Shown: in pieces, positions 29,381-38,600 of the stretch
Layout of the letters: each line of letters opens with the position of its first letter
Numbering within the stretch: position 1 is the stretch's first letter
Origin: Ensifer aridi
GTDB lineage: Bacteria > Pseudomonadota > Alphaproteobacteria > Rhizobiales > Rhizobiaceae
NCBI RefSeq assembly: GCF_002078505.1
Contig: NZ_LUAV01000004.1
Coordinates: 100,429 to 164,428, forward strand
DNA length: 64,000 bases
Reading direction: 5' to 3'
The notes under the pieces: model-generated
Told to the model about the DNA's origin: nothing
The model's database searches: none
The model's input: the letters and a program-made list of their open reading frames with translations, nothing else
Translations under genes and position numbers: made by a program

Positions 29381-29405
29381 AAAATCCCCCGGAGCTCCGG
29401 AGGAT
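29380..29405 (-). terminator. Minus-strand terminator-like palindrome
   Basis: 12-bp perfect palindrome ccggagctccgg (29389-29400) flanked by atcc/ggat arms (29384-29387, 29402-29405). On the minus strand it is followed by TTTT, consistent with termination of the 34-codon gene at 29463-29567 just before the ubiA stop. Confidence 0.5.
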
Positions 29406-29462
29406 CGTTGCAACGTTTCGACGTCTCGTGTGGGCGCCATTCAGGCGCACACCGAATGAGGC

Positions 29463-29567
29463 CTATGCCCAACTCATCTCGGCATCCGCCTTGCGCCGTC
29501 TGGCAGCAATCCGCGTGCCAAAGAGCGCCCGGATGGCGACGAGGGTGGCGAGCAGGTGCTTGCGCAT
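29463..29567 (-). CDS. 34-residue basic mini-protein
   Basis: Minus-strand frame opening MRKHLLATLVAIRALFGTR, an amphipathic or membrane-targeted helix with a basic RRRK segment and ending in MSWA. A strong RBS, gaaggag, lies 9 nt before the ATG. A terminator-like palindrome lies 58 nt past the stop, so it has the signals of an independent small gene. Its function is unknown; it is too short for family assignment from sequence alone. Confidence 0.55.
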   Translation of the reverse strand: MRKHLLATLVAIRALFGTRIAARRRKADAEMSWA

Positions 29568-29697
29568 CTTGTGTCTCCTTCATACGTGTCCTTGGCTATG
29601 GACCGCTTATGGCATGAAGAAGGCGGTACGTTTGTTTCCGCGGTAACACTTCCTTGCGACGGAAAAGCTCTCTTGATCGCAGCAGGTGCGGCTAGCG

Positions 29698-29722
29698 TGA
29701 AAAGCCGGCCCTTCGGCCGGCT
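29698..29722 (-). terminator. Terminator of the DUF6101 gene
   Basis: Eight-bp stem agccggcc (29703-29710) / ggccggct (29715-29722) with a 4-nt loop. On the minus strand it is followed by TTTCAC. It lies 32 nt beyond the stop of the DUF6101 gene. Confidence 0.75.
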
Positions 29723-29753
29723 GATCAGTGAGTTGAAGCGCGGAATGCTGCAG

Positions 29754-30320
29754 TCAGCGCCGGGCGATGATCTCGCGGCCGTCGATTTTCATATGCACGC
29801 CGAGATGGCCGGTCGAGCGGCGCACCAGGAAGCGCGGACGGCGCTCGGCAAAGAAGGAGTGACGGCGACGCGGCTTCACCGGCGCGGTGCGGATGTCGCC
29901 GAGATGTTCCTCGAGCGGCCGCGCGACCCCGTCCGCCTCCACCATCAGCATCGGGACGCGGTAGGCTTCCGCCCAGGCGCGCCAGTCGGCCGCGATATCG
30001 GAAAGATCATGCGCGACGAGCAGCGGGATGCAGAGATCCGGATCGTCGTGATGAAGTTCGAGCGTCACTGTAACCTCCCCGTCGCCATGGTCGATCGCCC
30101 GCGCCGCCACGCCCTTGAAAGCTCGCGCCGGCAGAGCGATCGAAAGCGGCAGGCCGCTGGATGGTAGCACCTTGCGCAGAACAGCGCCACGCTCGTCAAG
30201 GCTGACGCTGACATTCCCCGTCTGGCCGCGCAGGACGTAACTTGCTTGCTGCGGAAAACGCTTCGGGTCAAGCCTGAGCGTGTTTCCAGCCCAAGCCGGT
30301 TGAGAGAGTGTATTGCGCAT
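29754..30320 (-). CDS. DUF6101 family protein
   Basis: The 188-residue soluble protein begins MRNTLSQPAWAGNTLRLDP and has RFPQQASYVLRG, LELHHDDPDLCIPLLVAHDLSD (partial) and a basic C terminus KPRRRHSFFAERRPRFLVRR. I recall this rhizobial family as DUF6101; the hydrophobic/acidic pattern fits a beta-sandwich. Function unknown. It ends at a clear terminator and has a promoter-bearing 320-bp region shared with the divergent DUF1217 gene. Confidence 0.72.
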   Translation of the reverse strand: MRNTLSQPAWAGNTLRLDPKRFPQQASYVLRGQTGNVSVSLDERGAVLRKVLPSSGLPLSIALPARAFKGVAARAIDHGDGEVTVTLELHHDDPDLCIPLLVAHDLSDIAADWRAWAEAYRVPMLMVEADGVARPLEEHLGDIRTAPVKPRRRHSFFAERRPRFLVRRSTGHLGVHMKIDGREIIARR

Positions 30321-30642
30321 TTCAATCGCCCTTGTTTTCCTTGAGAGCCGTTGCCGGCCTTCCTGCCGAGACTTTTCGTCCTCTATGGGCGGGAAGATAG
30401 GCGGCCGCTCTTCCGGGCGACTTAAAATTCGCGGTTAAAAAAACTTTGCCTTGTCCGATGGTTAGCAAAAGCCGACGCGGCAAGGTTTCTCTTTCGTCAA
30501 CGAAAACACGGGCATTTTCTGCACTCGTCCGACGGCCGGTGAAAAGCCACGCACAAGCGTTCTGCGTGATCATCGGAACTATCGGAGTGGTTGTGGGGAC
30601 GTCGGGTGCCGGCGATCCCCCATCCTTGTTGGCGGGTGGCGC
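30321..30642. promoter_or_regulatory. Divergent promoter region, DUF6101 and DUF1217
   Basis: 322 bp between two divergent genes. It is less GC-rich than its neighbours near 30420-30480, with an A-rich block (ttaaaaaaac) and two TTAA boxes at 30422 and 30435. No exact promoter can be assigned. Confidence 0.4.
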
Positions 30643-32952
30643 ATGGTTTCGACTTATCTCGACTATAATCTCATCGCACGAGACATGAAGGTGAGCCTGA
30701 AACGCGTGTCGGATCAGACGATCGTTGCCCGCGACACGCAATATTACCGGGAGAACATTGGCAATGTGACCTCGGTCGATGAGTTTCTCGCCGACTATCG
30801 CCTCTATTCTTACGCGATGAAGGCTTACGGCCTGAGCGACATGATCGAATCCGTCGCCTTCATGCGAAAGGTGCTGGAAAGCGACCTCTCCGACGACAAC
30901 AGCTTTGCCAACAAGCTGACGGACGACCGCTACCGTGAATTCGCGATGGCGTTCAGCTTCAGCGGCGGAACGGCGGTTTCCCAGACGGAGGCGCAACTCG
31001 ACGAGTTGATCGGCCTCTATAACACCGGCATCCTCAACATCGGCGAAACGCAGAAGGAGGAGACGCGCTACTACAACATCGTCATCGATAAGATCACCAG
31101 CGTCGATCAACTCCTGAACGACGATCGGCTGAGGTCCTATGTCTTCACCGCCTACGGTATCGACGAGAATACCTATTCCCGCCAGACGATCCGCAGCATT
31201 CTCTCCAGCAATTCCGACGATCCGGACAGCTACGAGAATACAGTGCTAGAACCCAGACTCTCCGAACTCGAGACTGCCAAGGCCGAAGCGCAGGCACGGC
31301 TGAAGGAACCGGATGTGACGGCAGCGGAGAGGCTGGAGCTCGAGGCGAAAATCGCCACCTATAACAAGTCCATTGCGGCCACTAACAACTACCTGGCGAT
31401 GGCGGCGGCATTCGACTTCGACGCCGCTGGTACGGTGGCCGCAGGTGCTGCGCAGACAGCCGGAAACAAAGAGGCGACGAACGAGCTCTATGTTTACAGC
31501 AGTCCGCGCGTGACGCCGCAGACAGCACTCCTGAATAAGGCCTATTTCGAAGAGAAGATCGCAAGCATTACGACGGTCGATCAGCTTGTGGCCGACACGC
31601 GCCTTTATGATTACGTCAGGACGGCCTTCGATCTTAACCAGGTCACGATCGTGCCGGCCACAATCAAGAACATCCTGACGAGCGATCCGGATGATCCGAA
31701 CAGCTACATAAACACGATCGGCAAGGGCAACGAGAACTACAAGGCGCTGGCCAGAGCCTTCAATTTCCAGGCGGATGGGACGCTCGCCTCCGGCGATGCT
31801 GCGCAGACGGCAGAACAGACGACGCTCACCTCCAATCGCTACATGACGCGCTACAACGACAAGGACGACGAGGCGGACGAAAAGGCGATCAGCGCCTACA
31901 AGACGGCCGTCGCGCGCATGACATCCCTTGACGACTTCATCGACACGGCCAAGATCTATGATTTCGCGCTGACGGCCGTCGGCCTCGATCCCGACACCGA
32001 AAGCGCGCGGACGATCAAGCGGGTACTGACCAGCGACCTCGCCGATCCGGAAAGTTTCGTCTATACGCTGAAGGACGAGCGGTACCTGACGCTTGCCAAG
32101 CTGTTCAACTTTACGACGACGGGCGAAGTCGGCGTTCCCGCGCTGGCCCAATCCGAGACGCAGATCCAGGAAACGGCGAAGACCTACATCGTCAACAAGT
32201 CCCGTTTCGGGTCGGAGGACGACAAGGCAGCGGCAAAGGAGGAGGGCGAGTATTATACGGCCGAGATCGCCAAGATTTCCGCGCTCGACGAATTTCTTGC
32301 CGATTCCCGTCTCGTCAGCTTCGCGCTCGAGGCGAACGGCATCGATCCGGAGAGCGTAACCGTCGATTTGATCCGTGACATCTTCACCTCCAATCTCGAC
32401 GATCCCGAAAGCGTGATCAACCAGCAGGAGAATTCCGCCGCTTTCGTCGCGCTGGTGACTTCCTTCAATTTCGACAGCGAAGGAAACCTGTTGCGCGAGG
32501 CCAAGGACGTCATCATCACGCGCCAGGGGCTTTACGAGACGCTCGACCGATATCTGCACCAGACGTTGGAAGAACAGGCAGGCGAGAACAATCAAGGGGT
32601 CCGCCTCGCGCTCTACTTCGAACGCATGGCAGGCTCGCTCGTCGACGCCTACGACCTTCTCGCCGACGATGCGCTCGCCGAGGTGTTCCGCACGATCTTC
32701 AGCCTGCCCGACGAGTTCAGTTCCATGGACATCGATCAGCAGGCAAAGATCGTCGAAAAGAACCTCGATCTCGAGAAGCTCAGCGACCCGGACGAGCTGA
32801 AGAAGCTGCTTGCGCGCTTTACCGTGCTCTACGACCTGGAAAACAACATGGGCGTCGACCCGATCGTGTCGGTGCTTGCCGGGGGGGGCGGCAGCATCGG
32901 CATCAGCGCCGATACGCTCATGCAATTGTCGCAGCTCCGGATAGGTGGCTAA
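30643..32952 (+). CDS. Five-repeat DUF1217 protein
   Basis: The 769-residue protein opens MVSTYLDYNLIARDMKVSL, the DUF1217 start. I count five units with the pattern xxSVDEFLxDxRLYxYAxxAxGL...SDxxDPxS...YxxLAxxFNF, starting near residues 41, 145, 300, 420 and 545; linkers between them are variable. The C-terminal part (from about 620) is helical and resembles the end of flagellar-associated DUF1217 proteins. In rhizobia DUF1217 proteins occur in flagellar clusters, but no flagellar gene is near. There is no signal peptide. The first residues ahead of ATG 30643 lack a strong RBS. Confidence 0.85.
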   Translation: MVSTYLDYNLIARDMKVSLKRVSDQTIVARDTQYYRENIGNVTSVDEFLADYRLYSYAMKAYGLSDMIESVAFMRKVLESDLSDDNSFANKLTDDRYREFAMAFSFSGGTAVSQTEAQLDELIGLYNTGILNIGETQKEETRYYNIVIDKITSVDQLLNDDRLRSYVFTAYGIDENTYSRQTIRSILSSNSDDPDSYENTVLEPRLSELETAKAEAQARLKEPDVTAAERLELEAKIATYNKSIAATNNYLAMAAAFDFDAAGTVAAGAAQTAGNKEATNELYVYSSPRVTPQTALLNKAYFEEKIASITTVDQLVADTRLYDYVRTAFDLNQVTIVPATIKNILTSDPDDPNSYINTIGKGNENYKALARAFNFQADGTLASGDAAQTAEQTTLTSNRYMTRYNDKDDEADEKAISAYKTAVARMTSLDDFIDTAKIYDFALTAVGLDPDTESARTIKRVLTSDLADPESFVYTLKDERYLTLAKLFNFTTTGEVGVPALAQSETQIQETAKTYIVNKSRFGSEDDKAAAKEEGEYYTAEIAKISALDEFLADSRLVSFALEANGIDPESVTVDLIRDIFTSNLDDPESVINQQENSAAFVALVTSFNFDSEGNLLREAKDVIITRQGLYETLDRYLHQTLEEQAGENNQGVRLALYFERMAGSLVDAYDLLADDALAEVFRTIFSLPDEFSSMDIDQQAKIVEKNLDLEKLSDPDELKKLLARFTVLYDLENNMGVDPIVSVLAGGGGSIGISADTLMQLSQLRIGG

Positions 32953-32999
32953 AAATTGTTGCCCACGAGAGATTGGGCGCGGCCGAGTGTTTCAGCTGA

Positions 33000-33386
33000 T
33001 TACAACTGAGCCTCGATAGCCGCCTTGTCTATGATCGACCATACCTGCTCGATCTTGTCTGCTCCAAACCGATAGAACACGTTCTCCGTGAACGACACTT
33101 TCCTCCCGTTGACGGGGAGACCGAGGAAGGTGCCTGTGGGCGTGCAGTCGAAGCGCAGCCTGCTTGCGACATGCGGCGGGTCGGAAACGAGCAGTTCGAT
33201 GTCGAAGAACAAGTCTGGAATTTCGAAGAAGTCCCGTTCCAGCATTTCTCGGTAGCCGGACAGGCCGATGCGCTTGCCGTTGTGAACCACGTTCTGCTGA
33301 ACGAACTGACCAAGCATTGGCCAATCCCGTCTGTTGAGGCAGGCGATGTAGCTTCGGTACAGCGTAGAAAGATGCTGTTTCGTCAC
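33000..33386 (-). CDS. NTF2-like (SnoaL/ester-cyclase-type) protein
   Basis: Small protein with an alpha+beta-barrel NTF2 pattern: TLYRSYIACLNRRDWPMLGQ, then VVHNGKRIGLSGYREML, FFDIELLVSD, VASRLRFDCTPTGTFLGLPV and FTENVFYRFGADKIEQVWS. This fits the SnoaL-like ester-cyclase or nuclear-transport-factor-2 family. The start is uncertain: GTG at 33386 gives 128 residues, a normal family length; longer open frame to 33638 is not conserved-looking. Codon use is somewhat poorer than in neighbours and its upstream region carries an 11-bp direct repeat, so recent acquisition is possible. Confidence 0.65.
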   Translation of the reverse strand: MTKQHLSTLYRSYIACLNRRDWPMLGQFVQQNVVHNGKRIGLSGYREMLERDFFEIPDLFFDIELLVSDPPHVASRLRFDCTPTGTFLGLPVNGRKVSFTENVFYRFGADKIEQVWSIIDKAAIEAQL

Positions 33387-33508
33387 TGCAATGGGTCCAT
33401 CTCTGGTGCGTTCGGATCGCGGCAGCCCGCCCTCGCTGAGGCTGTTTGTCAACGAGTACCAGTCTAGCACGTCGATGTTTCCCAGACGCGGCGGACAATC
33501 GGCATGAC

Positions 33509-33541
33509 CGAAAGTAGGGGGTGTTCTGAGCGAAAGTAGGG
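33509..33541. repeat. 11-bp direct repeat
   Basis: cgaaagtaggg occurs at 33509-33519 and 33531-33541, a 22-nt period, in the gene-poor stretch between the NTF2-like gene and the DUF3311 gene. It may be the remnant of an element end; no transposase is visible. Confidence 0.5.
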
Positions 33542-33679
33542 AGGTCGCGGCCTGGCGATTGGCGCTATGCGGTGAGGCACACGTGCCGAGGATCACGTGG
33601 CCATCGACAGTCGGAGTGGGAGGAGCGGAATGCCACACGGCTTCTCACCCCGCCTGTCCAGTCATCGCGGGAGGAAAAC

Positions 33680-33856
33680 GTGACACGCCTGTTGCTGCTG
33701 GCGCCCTATATCGGGCTGCTATGGGTCCCCTTCTATAACTTCGAGGAGCCGCAACTCTTCGGCTTCCCCTTCTTCTACTGGTACCAGCTCGCCTGGGTGC
33801 CGCTGACGTCCTTGCTCACCTATTTCGTCTACAGGAGCGTGCGTCATGACGGCTAA
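33680..33856 (+). CDS. DUF3311 small membrane protein
   Basis: 58-residue protein with two helices, LLLLAPYIGLLWVPFYN and FPFFYWYQLAWVPLTSLLTYF (trimmed); this is the DUF3311 pattern. The start is GTG at 33680 with gggagg upstream. Its last 11 nt overlap the start of the sodium-solute symporter gene, so the two are translationally coupled. DUF3311 proteins commonly precede SSS-family permeases and are thought to be accessory subunits. Confidence 0.85.
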   Translation: MTRLLLLAPYIGLLWVPFYNFEEPQLFGFPFFYWYQLAWVPLTSLLTYFVYRSVRHDG

Positions 33857-35354
33857 TATCGACATGTCGGCGCTTGCCGTCTTTATCTTCTTCTTCGTGC
33901 TCGTCACGGCCATGGGCTTCTTCGCCTCGCGCTGGCGCCGGGCGGAATCGCTCGATCACCTGGACGAATGGGGCCTCGGCGGCCGCAAGTTCGGAACCTG
34001 GATCACCTGGTTTCTGGTCGGCGGCGACTTCTATACCGCCTATACGGTCATCGCGGTGCCGGCGCTCGTCTATGCGATCGGCGCTTACGGCTTCTTCGCG
34101 CTGCCCTATACGATTATCGTCTATCCGCTGGTCTTCGCCGTCATGCCGCTGCTCTGGAAAGCGGCGAAGGAGCGTGGCTACGTCACCGCCGGTGATGTTG
34201 TCCGCGGCACCTACGGCTCGCGCGCGCTCGAGCTTGCGGTCGCCTCGACCGGTGTGATCGCCACCATGCCCTATATCGCCCTCCAGCTCATCGGCATGGA
34301 AGTGGCGATCAAGGCGCTGGGCTTGACCGGCGAGATGCCGATCATTCTCGCCTTCCTGGTGCTGGCACTCTACACCTATTCGTCCGGTCTCAGGGCGCCG
34401 GCGCTGATCGCCTTCGTCAAGGACATCATGATCTATATCGTGGTGTTGGCGGCGATCATCGTCGTCCCCTCCAAACTCGGCGGCTACGGCGCGGTCTTTT
34501 CGGCAGCGGATGCGGCGTTCGAGGCGAAGGGCAAGGGCGGGATCCTGCTCGACTCGACGCAGCTCGTGCCCTATGTGACGCTCGCACTCGGCTCGGCACT
34601 TGCTGCCTTCATGTATCCGCACACGCTGACCGGCATCTTCGCTTCGTCTGGCGCCAACACCATCCGCAAGAACGCGGTGCTGCTGCCTGCCTATACCCTG
34701 CTGCTCGGCCTGCTCGCGCTGCTCGGCTACATGGGCCATGCCGCCGGGCTGCAGCTCGAGAGCAACAACGACGTCGTCCCGACGCTGTTCAAGACTCTGT
34801 TTCCGGGCTGGTTCGCAGGCTTCGCTTTCTCGGCGATCGCCATCGGCGCGCTGGTCCCGGCGGCCGTCATGAGCATCGGCGCGGCGAACCTCTTCACCCG
34901 CAATTTCTGGAAGGTCTGGATCAATCCGGACGTAACCGCCGCGGGTGAGGCGCAGGTCGCGAAGATCACCTCGATGCTTGTCAAGGTCGGGGCGCTGCTC
35001 GCCATCCTCCTGCTGCCGACGCAGTTCGCGCTCGACCTGCAACTGCTCGGAGGCCTCTGGATCCTGCAGACGCTGCCGGCGCTTGTCTTTGGGCTCTACA
35101 CGAGCTGGTTCCGGGCTCCGGCGCTGCTTGCCGGCTGGGCGGCCGGCTTCATCGGAGGTTCGGCTCTCGTCTGGTCGGATGGGCTGAAGCCGCTGCACGC
35201 TCTCGCCTTCGACGGCGTGACCGTCTCGGTCTATACCGGACTTCTGGCGCTGACGCTCAACGTCACCGTAGCGGTGGTCGTCAACCTCATCTTGCCGGCG
35301 AAAGAGACTGCCGACGACGACCTCACAGTCGTCGAAGCCGAGTCGCGCAGCTAA
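33846..35354 (+). CDS. mctP: SSS-family monocarboxylate permease, MctP-like
   Basis: Sodium-solute symporter family protein of 502 residues, about 13 helices. Typical segments: GGRKFGTWITWFLVGGDFYTAY (first part of the SSS signature), GYVTAGDVVRGTYGSRALEL, YTYSSGLRAPALIAFVKD, and GALVPAAVMSIGAANLFTRN. The DUF3311 partner upstream and the overall order resemble rhizobial MctP, which takes up lactate, pyruvate and alanine. Substrate is inferred. A hybrid kinase and response regulator follow on the same strand, and an FAD-linked 2-hydroxyacid dehydrogenase is convergent with them, supporting a monocarboxylate role. Confidence 0.83.
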   Translation: MTANIDMSALAVFIFFFVLVTAMGFFASRWRRAESLDHLDEWGLGGRKFGTWITWFLVGGDFYTAYTVIAVPALVYAIGAYGFFALPYTIIVYPLVFAVMPLLWKAAKERGYVTAGDVVRGTYGSRALELAVASTGVIATMPYIALQLIGMEVAIKALGLTGEMPIILAFLVLALYTYSSGLRAPALIAFVKDIMIYIVVLAAIIVVPSKLGGYGAVFSAADAAFEAKGKGGILLDSTQLVPYVTLALGSALAAFMYPHTLTGIFASSGANTIRKNAVLLPAYTLLLGLLALLGYMGHAAGLQLESNNDVVPTLFKTLFPGWFAGFAFSAIAIGALVPAAVMSIGAANLFTRNFWKVWINPDVTAAGEAQVAKITSMLVKVGALLAILLLPTQFALDLQLLGGLWILQTLPALVFGLYTSWFRAPALLAGWAAGFIGGSALVWSDGLKPLHALAFDGVTVSVYTGLLALTLNVTVAVVVNLILPAKETADDDLTVVEAESRS

Positions 35355-35358
35355 GTCC

Positions 35359-35388
35359 AAGGGGCCGGCCGGATCAGGCCGGTCCCTT
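35359..35388 (+). terminator. Hairpin after the symporter gene
   Basis: 12-bp stem aaggggccggcc (35359-35370) / ggccggtccctt (35377-35388) with a single G-U pair and a 6-nt loop, starting 5 nt after the mctP stop. No T-tract follows. It probably ends or attenuates the mctP transcript before the kinase. Confidence 0.6.
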
Positions 35389-35522
35389 GCCCCGATACTC
35401 CAGTTGCCCGGTGCCGGTTTTCGCGCGTCGCGTTGCCATTCGACCGGCGATATGGCAATGAACCAGTAGCGGGGCTAAAGGGTGTGCCGCGTTACAGCGA
35501 TCTGCGTCTGAACGGACCCGTG

Positions 35523-35560
35523 GAAGCGCTGTAGCACTTTGAATTGCTGCGTGATTTTGT
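35523..35560 (-). repeat. Rhizobial interspersed element, copy 2
   Basis: Complement of the core found at 2426-2442: gcactttgaattgctgc at 35534-35550, preceded by gcgctgta. It lies in the 5' region of the kinase gene, 60 nt before its start. Confidence 0.7.
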
Positions 35561-35612
35561 CCTCGAGTCGGGTTGCGGCTTGTGGGGTGCTGCAGTAGGG
35601 CAGCGAGGTGCC

Positions 35613-38600
35613 ATGCCCGGTTGGGTCGTCCTCTCCTTTTCTACAGCCTATGTCCTCATCCTGTTCCTGATTGCCTGGTGGACGGATCGGCAAGGTGCGG
35701 GGCGCAGCCTGCCCCTTCCGGCGGGGTGGACGGCCGCGCTGGGCTACGCGCTGACGCTCGCCGTCTACAACACCTCCTGGAGCTTCTACGGCTCGGTCGG
35801 GCGCGCCTTGGGCGGCTTGGACTTCCTGTCGATCTATATCGGCCCGACGCTTGTGCTTCTCTTCGGTCAGCCGCTGATCTCTAAGGTCATAACGGTCGCG
35901 AAGAGCCAGAACATCACTTCGATCTCCGATTTCATCGCCGCACGATACGGCAAGAGCCAGGCTCTCGCGGCGCTCGTCACCATGGCCGCGCTGCTCGCCG
36001 TCCTGCCCTATGTTGCGCTTCAACTGAAGGCCGTCGGCACCAGCTTCGATATCCTGACGGCGTCGTCATTGCCGACGGGCAGCAATCGGCCGATCCGCGG
36101 CGACAGCACCCTGGCCGTTGCCGCTTCGATGGCGCTCTTCGCTATCATGTTCGGCGTCCGGCATATCCACGCAAGCGAGCACCATCGCGGCCTGATGGCG
36201 GCCATCGCCTTCGAGAGCCTGATCAAGCTCTCGGCCTTTGTCGCCGTCGCTCTGTTCATCATCTTCGGAATGTTCGACGGGTTCGGGGATCTCATCGCCC
36301 GCGCTCAGGCGGATCCGGCCATGGCGCCGTTGCTGACGCCGGATTTCTCCGATCCGACCTGGGTGTCGAACACCGTCATCGCCGCGGTCTCGTTCCTTTG
36401 CCTTCCGCATATGTTCCACGTCGCGGTGGTCGAGAACAATTCGCAGGCGCAGGCGCGCGCGGCCGCCTGGCTCTATCCCGGCTATCTGCTCGTCTTCAGC
36501 GTTCTGATGGTGCCGATCGCTATTGCCGGGCTTGCGACCTTCGCCGAAACGGTGAACCCCGATACGTTCGTGATCTCGCTGCCGCTCGCCGACAATGCGC
36601 CGGCGATCGCTCTGCTGGCCTTTCTCGGAGGGTTTTCGGCAGCGACCGGCATGGTGATAGTCGCCTCGGTGGCATTGAGCACGATGCTGTGCAACGATGT
36701 CATCGTGCCGCTGCTTCTGCGCTCCCGCCTCGTCGGGCACAGCGGCGCGGCATGGCCCTCGCCATCGATTCTGCTTCTGGTGCGGCGCATCTCGGTCGCT
36801 GCCATACTTCTCCTCGCCTACATGATGAATCGCCTGGTCGACCAGGCCTATCCTTTGACCACCATGGGCCTCCTGTCCTTCGTCGCCATCGCCCAATTCG
36901 GCCCCGCCTTTCTCGGGGGATTGCTCTGGCGACGTTCCAACGGGGCGGGTGCGGTCGCGGGAATTGCCATCGGCTTTGCCTTCTGGGTCTACACGCTTTT
37001 CGTGCCCTCGATCGCGCCGCTCGTGCCCGCCGTTGATGAACTCATTGCGAACGGACCGTTCGGGCTCGTGTGGTTGAAGCCGCAATCGCTCTTCGGCGTC
37101 GCCGGTCTCGACCCGATTTCGCATGCGACGCTCTGGAGTCTCGGCGCAAACGTCATAGCGTTCCTTTCCGTCTCACTGCTGAAGGACGGTTCAGCCCTCG
37201 AAAGGCTTCAGGCGGAGGCTTTCGTGCGGGGAGTCCCCGCCGACCAGCTTCCCTTGGCTTCCTTGCCCTTCGTCACCCGTCTCGACGACCTGAAGGCGCT
37301 CGCCGCGCGGTTTGTCGGCGCCGACCGCAGCGCCATCGCCTTCGAGGAGTTCATGCAGCGCCGTCGCTCGGCGGGAGATGCGGCAAAACGCGACGACGGG
37401 CTCGCCGACATGGAGGCGATGCGATTTACGGAAAATCTCGTCGCCGGTGCGCTGGGTGCCGCTTCCGCCCGGGTGGTGATGGCCGCGGCGCTCGAAAGCC
37501 GCTCGCTGTCACGCAAGGCGGCGGTGGGCATGCTGGATGAGGCATCGCAGGCGCTGCATTTCAATCGCAAGCTGCTGCAGGGGGCGCTTGAAGGGGTGCC
37601 CCAGGGCATTTGCGTTTTCGATCGGAACCTTGCCATCGAAGCGTGGAACGGGCGCTTTCTGACATTGCTCGATCTGCCGAAGGATCTGATCCGTGTCGGC
37701 CTGCCGCTCGCCGAGCTCGTGGCATTCAACAGCGAGCGCGGCGAATACGATGCGGACGACCTCAAGGCTCTCCTCGTCAATCGGGACCTCGCCGTGCAAT
37801 CCTGGCCCTATGTCTACGAGCGAAAGCGGCCGGACGGCGTGGTGCTGGAGATCGCCTATGACCGCATGGCCGAGGGCGGCTATATCTCCACCTACACCGA
37901 CGTGACGGAGCGACATCGGGCAGCGGCCGTCCTTCGGCGCGCCAATGAGGAGCTGGAGCGGCGTGTTCAGGAAAGGACGCAGGCGCTCGAGCAGGCCAAG
38001 GCCGAGGCCGAGCGTGCCAATATCGGCAAGACGCGGTTTCTGGCCGCAGCAAGCCACGATCTGCTGCAGCCGCTGAATGCGGCACGGCTCTTTCTCGCGG
38101 CGCTGGACGAGAGCCTGCGTGCCAATGCCGGCAGCCATGCAAGGGATCAGGAGGACGAGCGCGCACTGGCAAGGAACGCGGCTGCCGCGCTCTCTTCGAC
38201 GGAGCGGCTGCTCGACGAGCTGTTGGACATTTCGGCCTACGACTCCGGTGCGGTTCGGGCGCGGCCCGTCGATTTTTCCGTCGGCTCGCTTCTCGCCCAG
38301 CTCGACCTTGAGTTCTCCGCGCTCGCTCGCCAGCGGGGGCTTGCGCTGCGCGTCGTGCCATCGACGCTTTCGGTCCGCACGGACCCACAGCTCTTGCGTC
38401 GCGTGTTGCAGAACCTTCTCTCGAACGCCATCCGCTACACGCCGAAGGGAAGGATTCTTTTGGGGTGCCGGCGCCGGGGCGATCGCCTGCGCATCGAGGT
38501 CCGCGACACCGGCATCGGCATTGCGCCGGAGCGGCAGAAGGAGATCTTCGAAGAGTTTCGCAGGCTCGACACGGGCGACGACAGCGAAAAGGGCAGCGGG

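Noticed and set aside
30422..30438. Two TTAA boxes as a CtrA site
   Set aside because: Spacing is 9 nt, whereas the CtrA consensus needs 7; no other CtrA feature was seen.
31246..32925. 559-codon minus-strand frame
   Set aside because: It is the shadow of the DUF1217 gene; composition is Arg/Glu/Leu-rich with no domain, typical of the complement of GC-rich coding DNA.
33387..33638. Upstream extension of the NTF2-like gene
   Set aside because: The extra 84 residues look unlike the family and cross the direct repeats; a GTG at 33386 gives a normal length.
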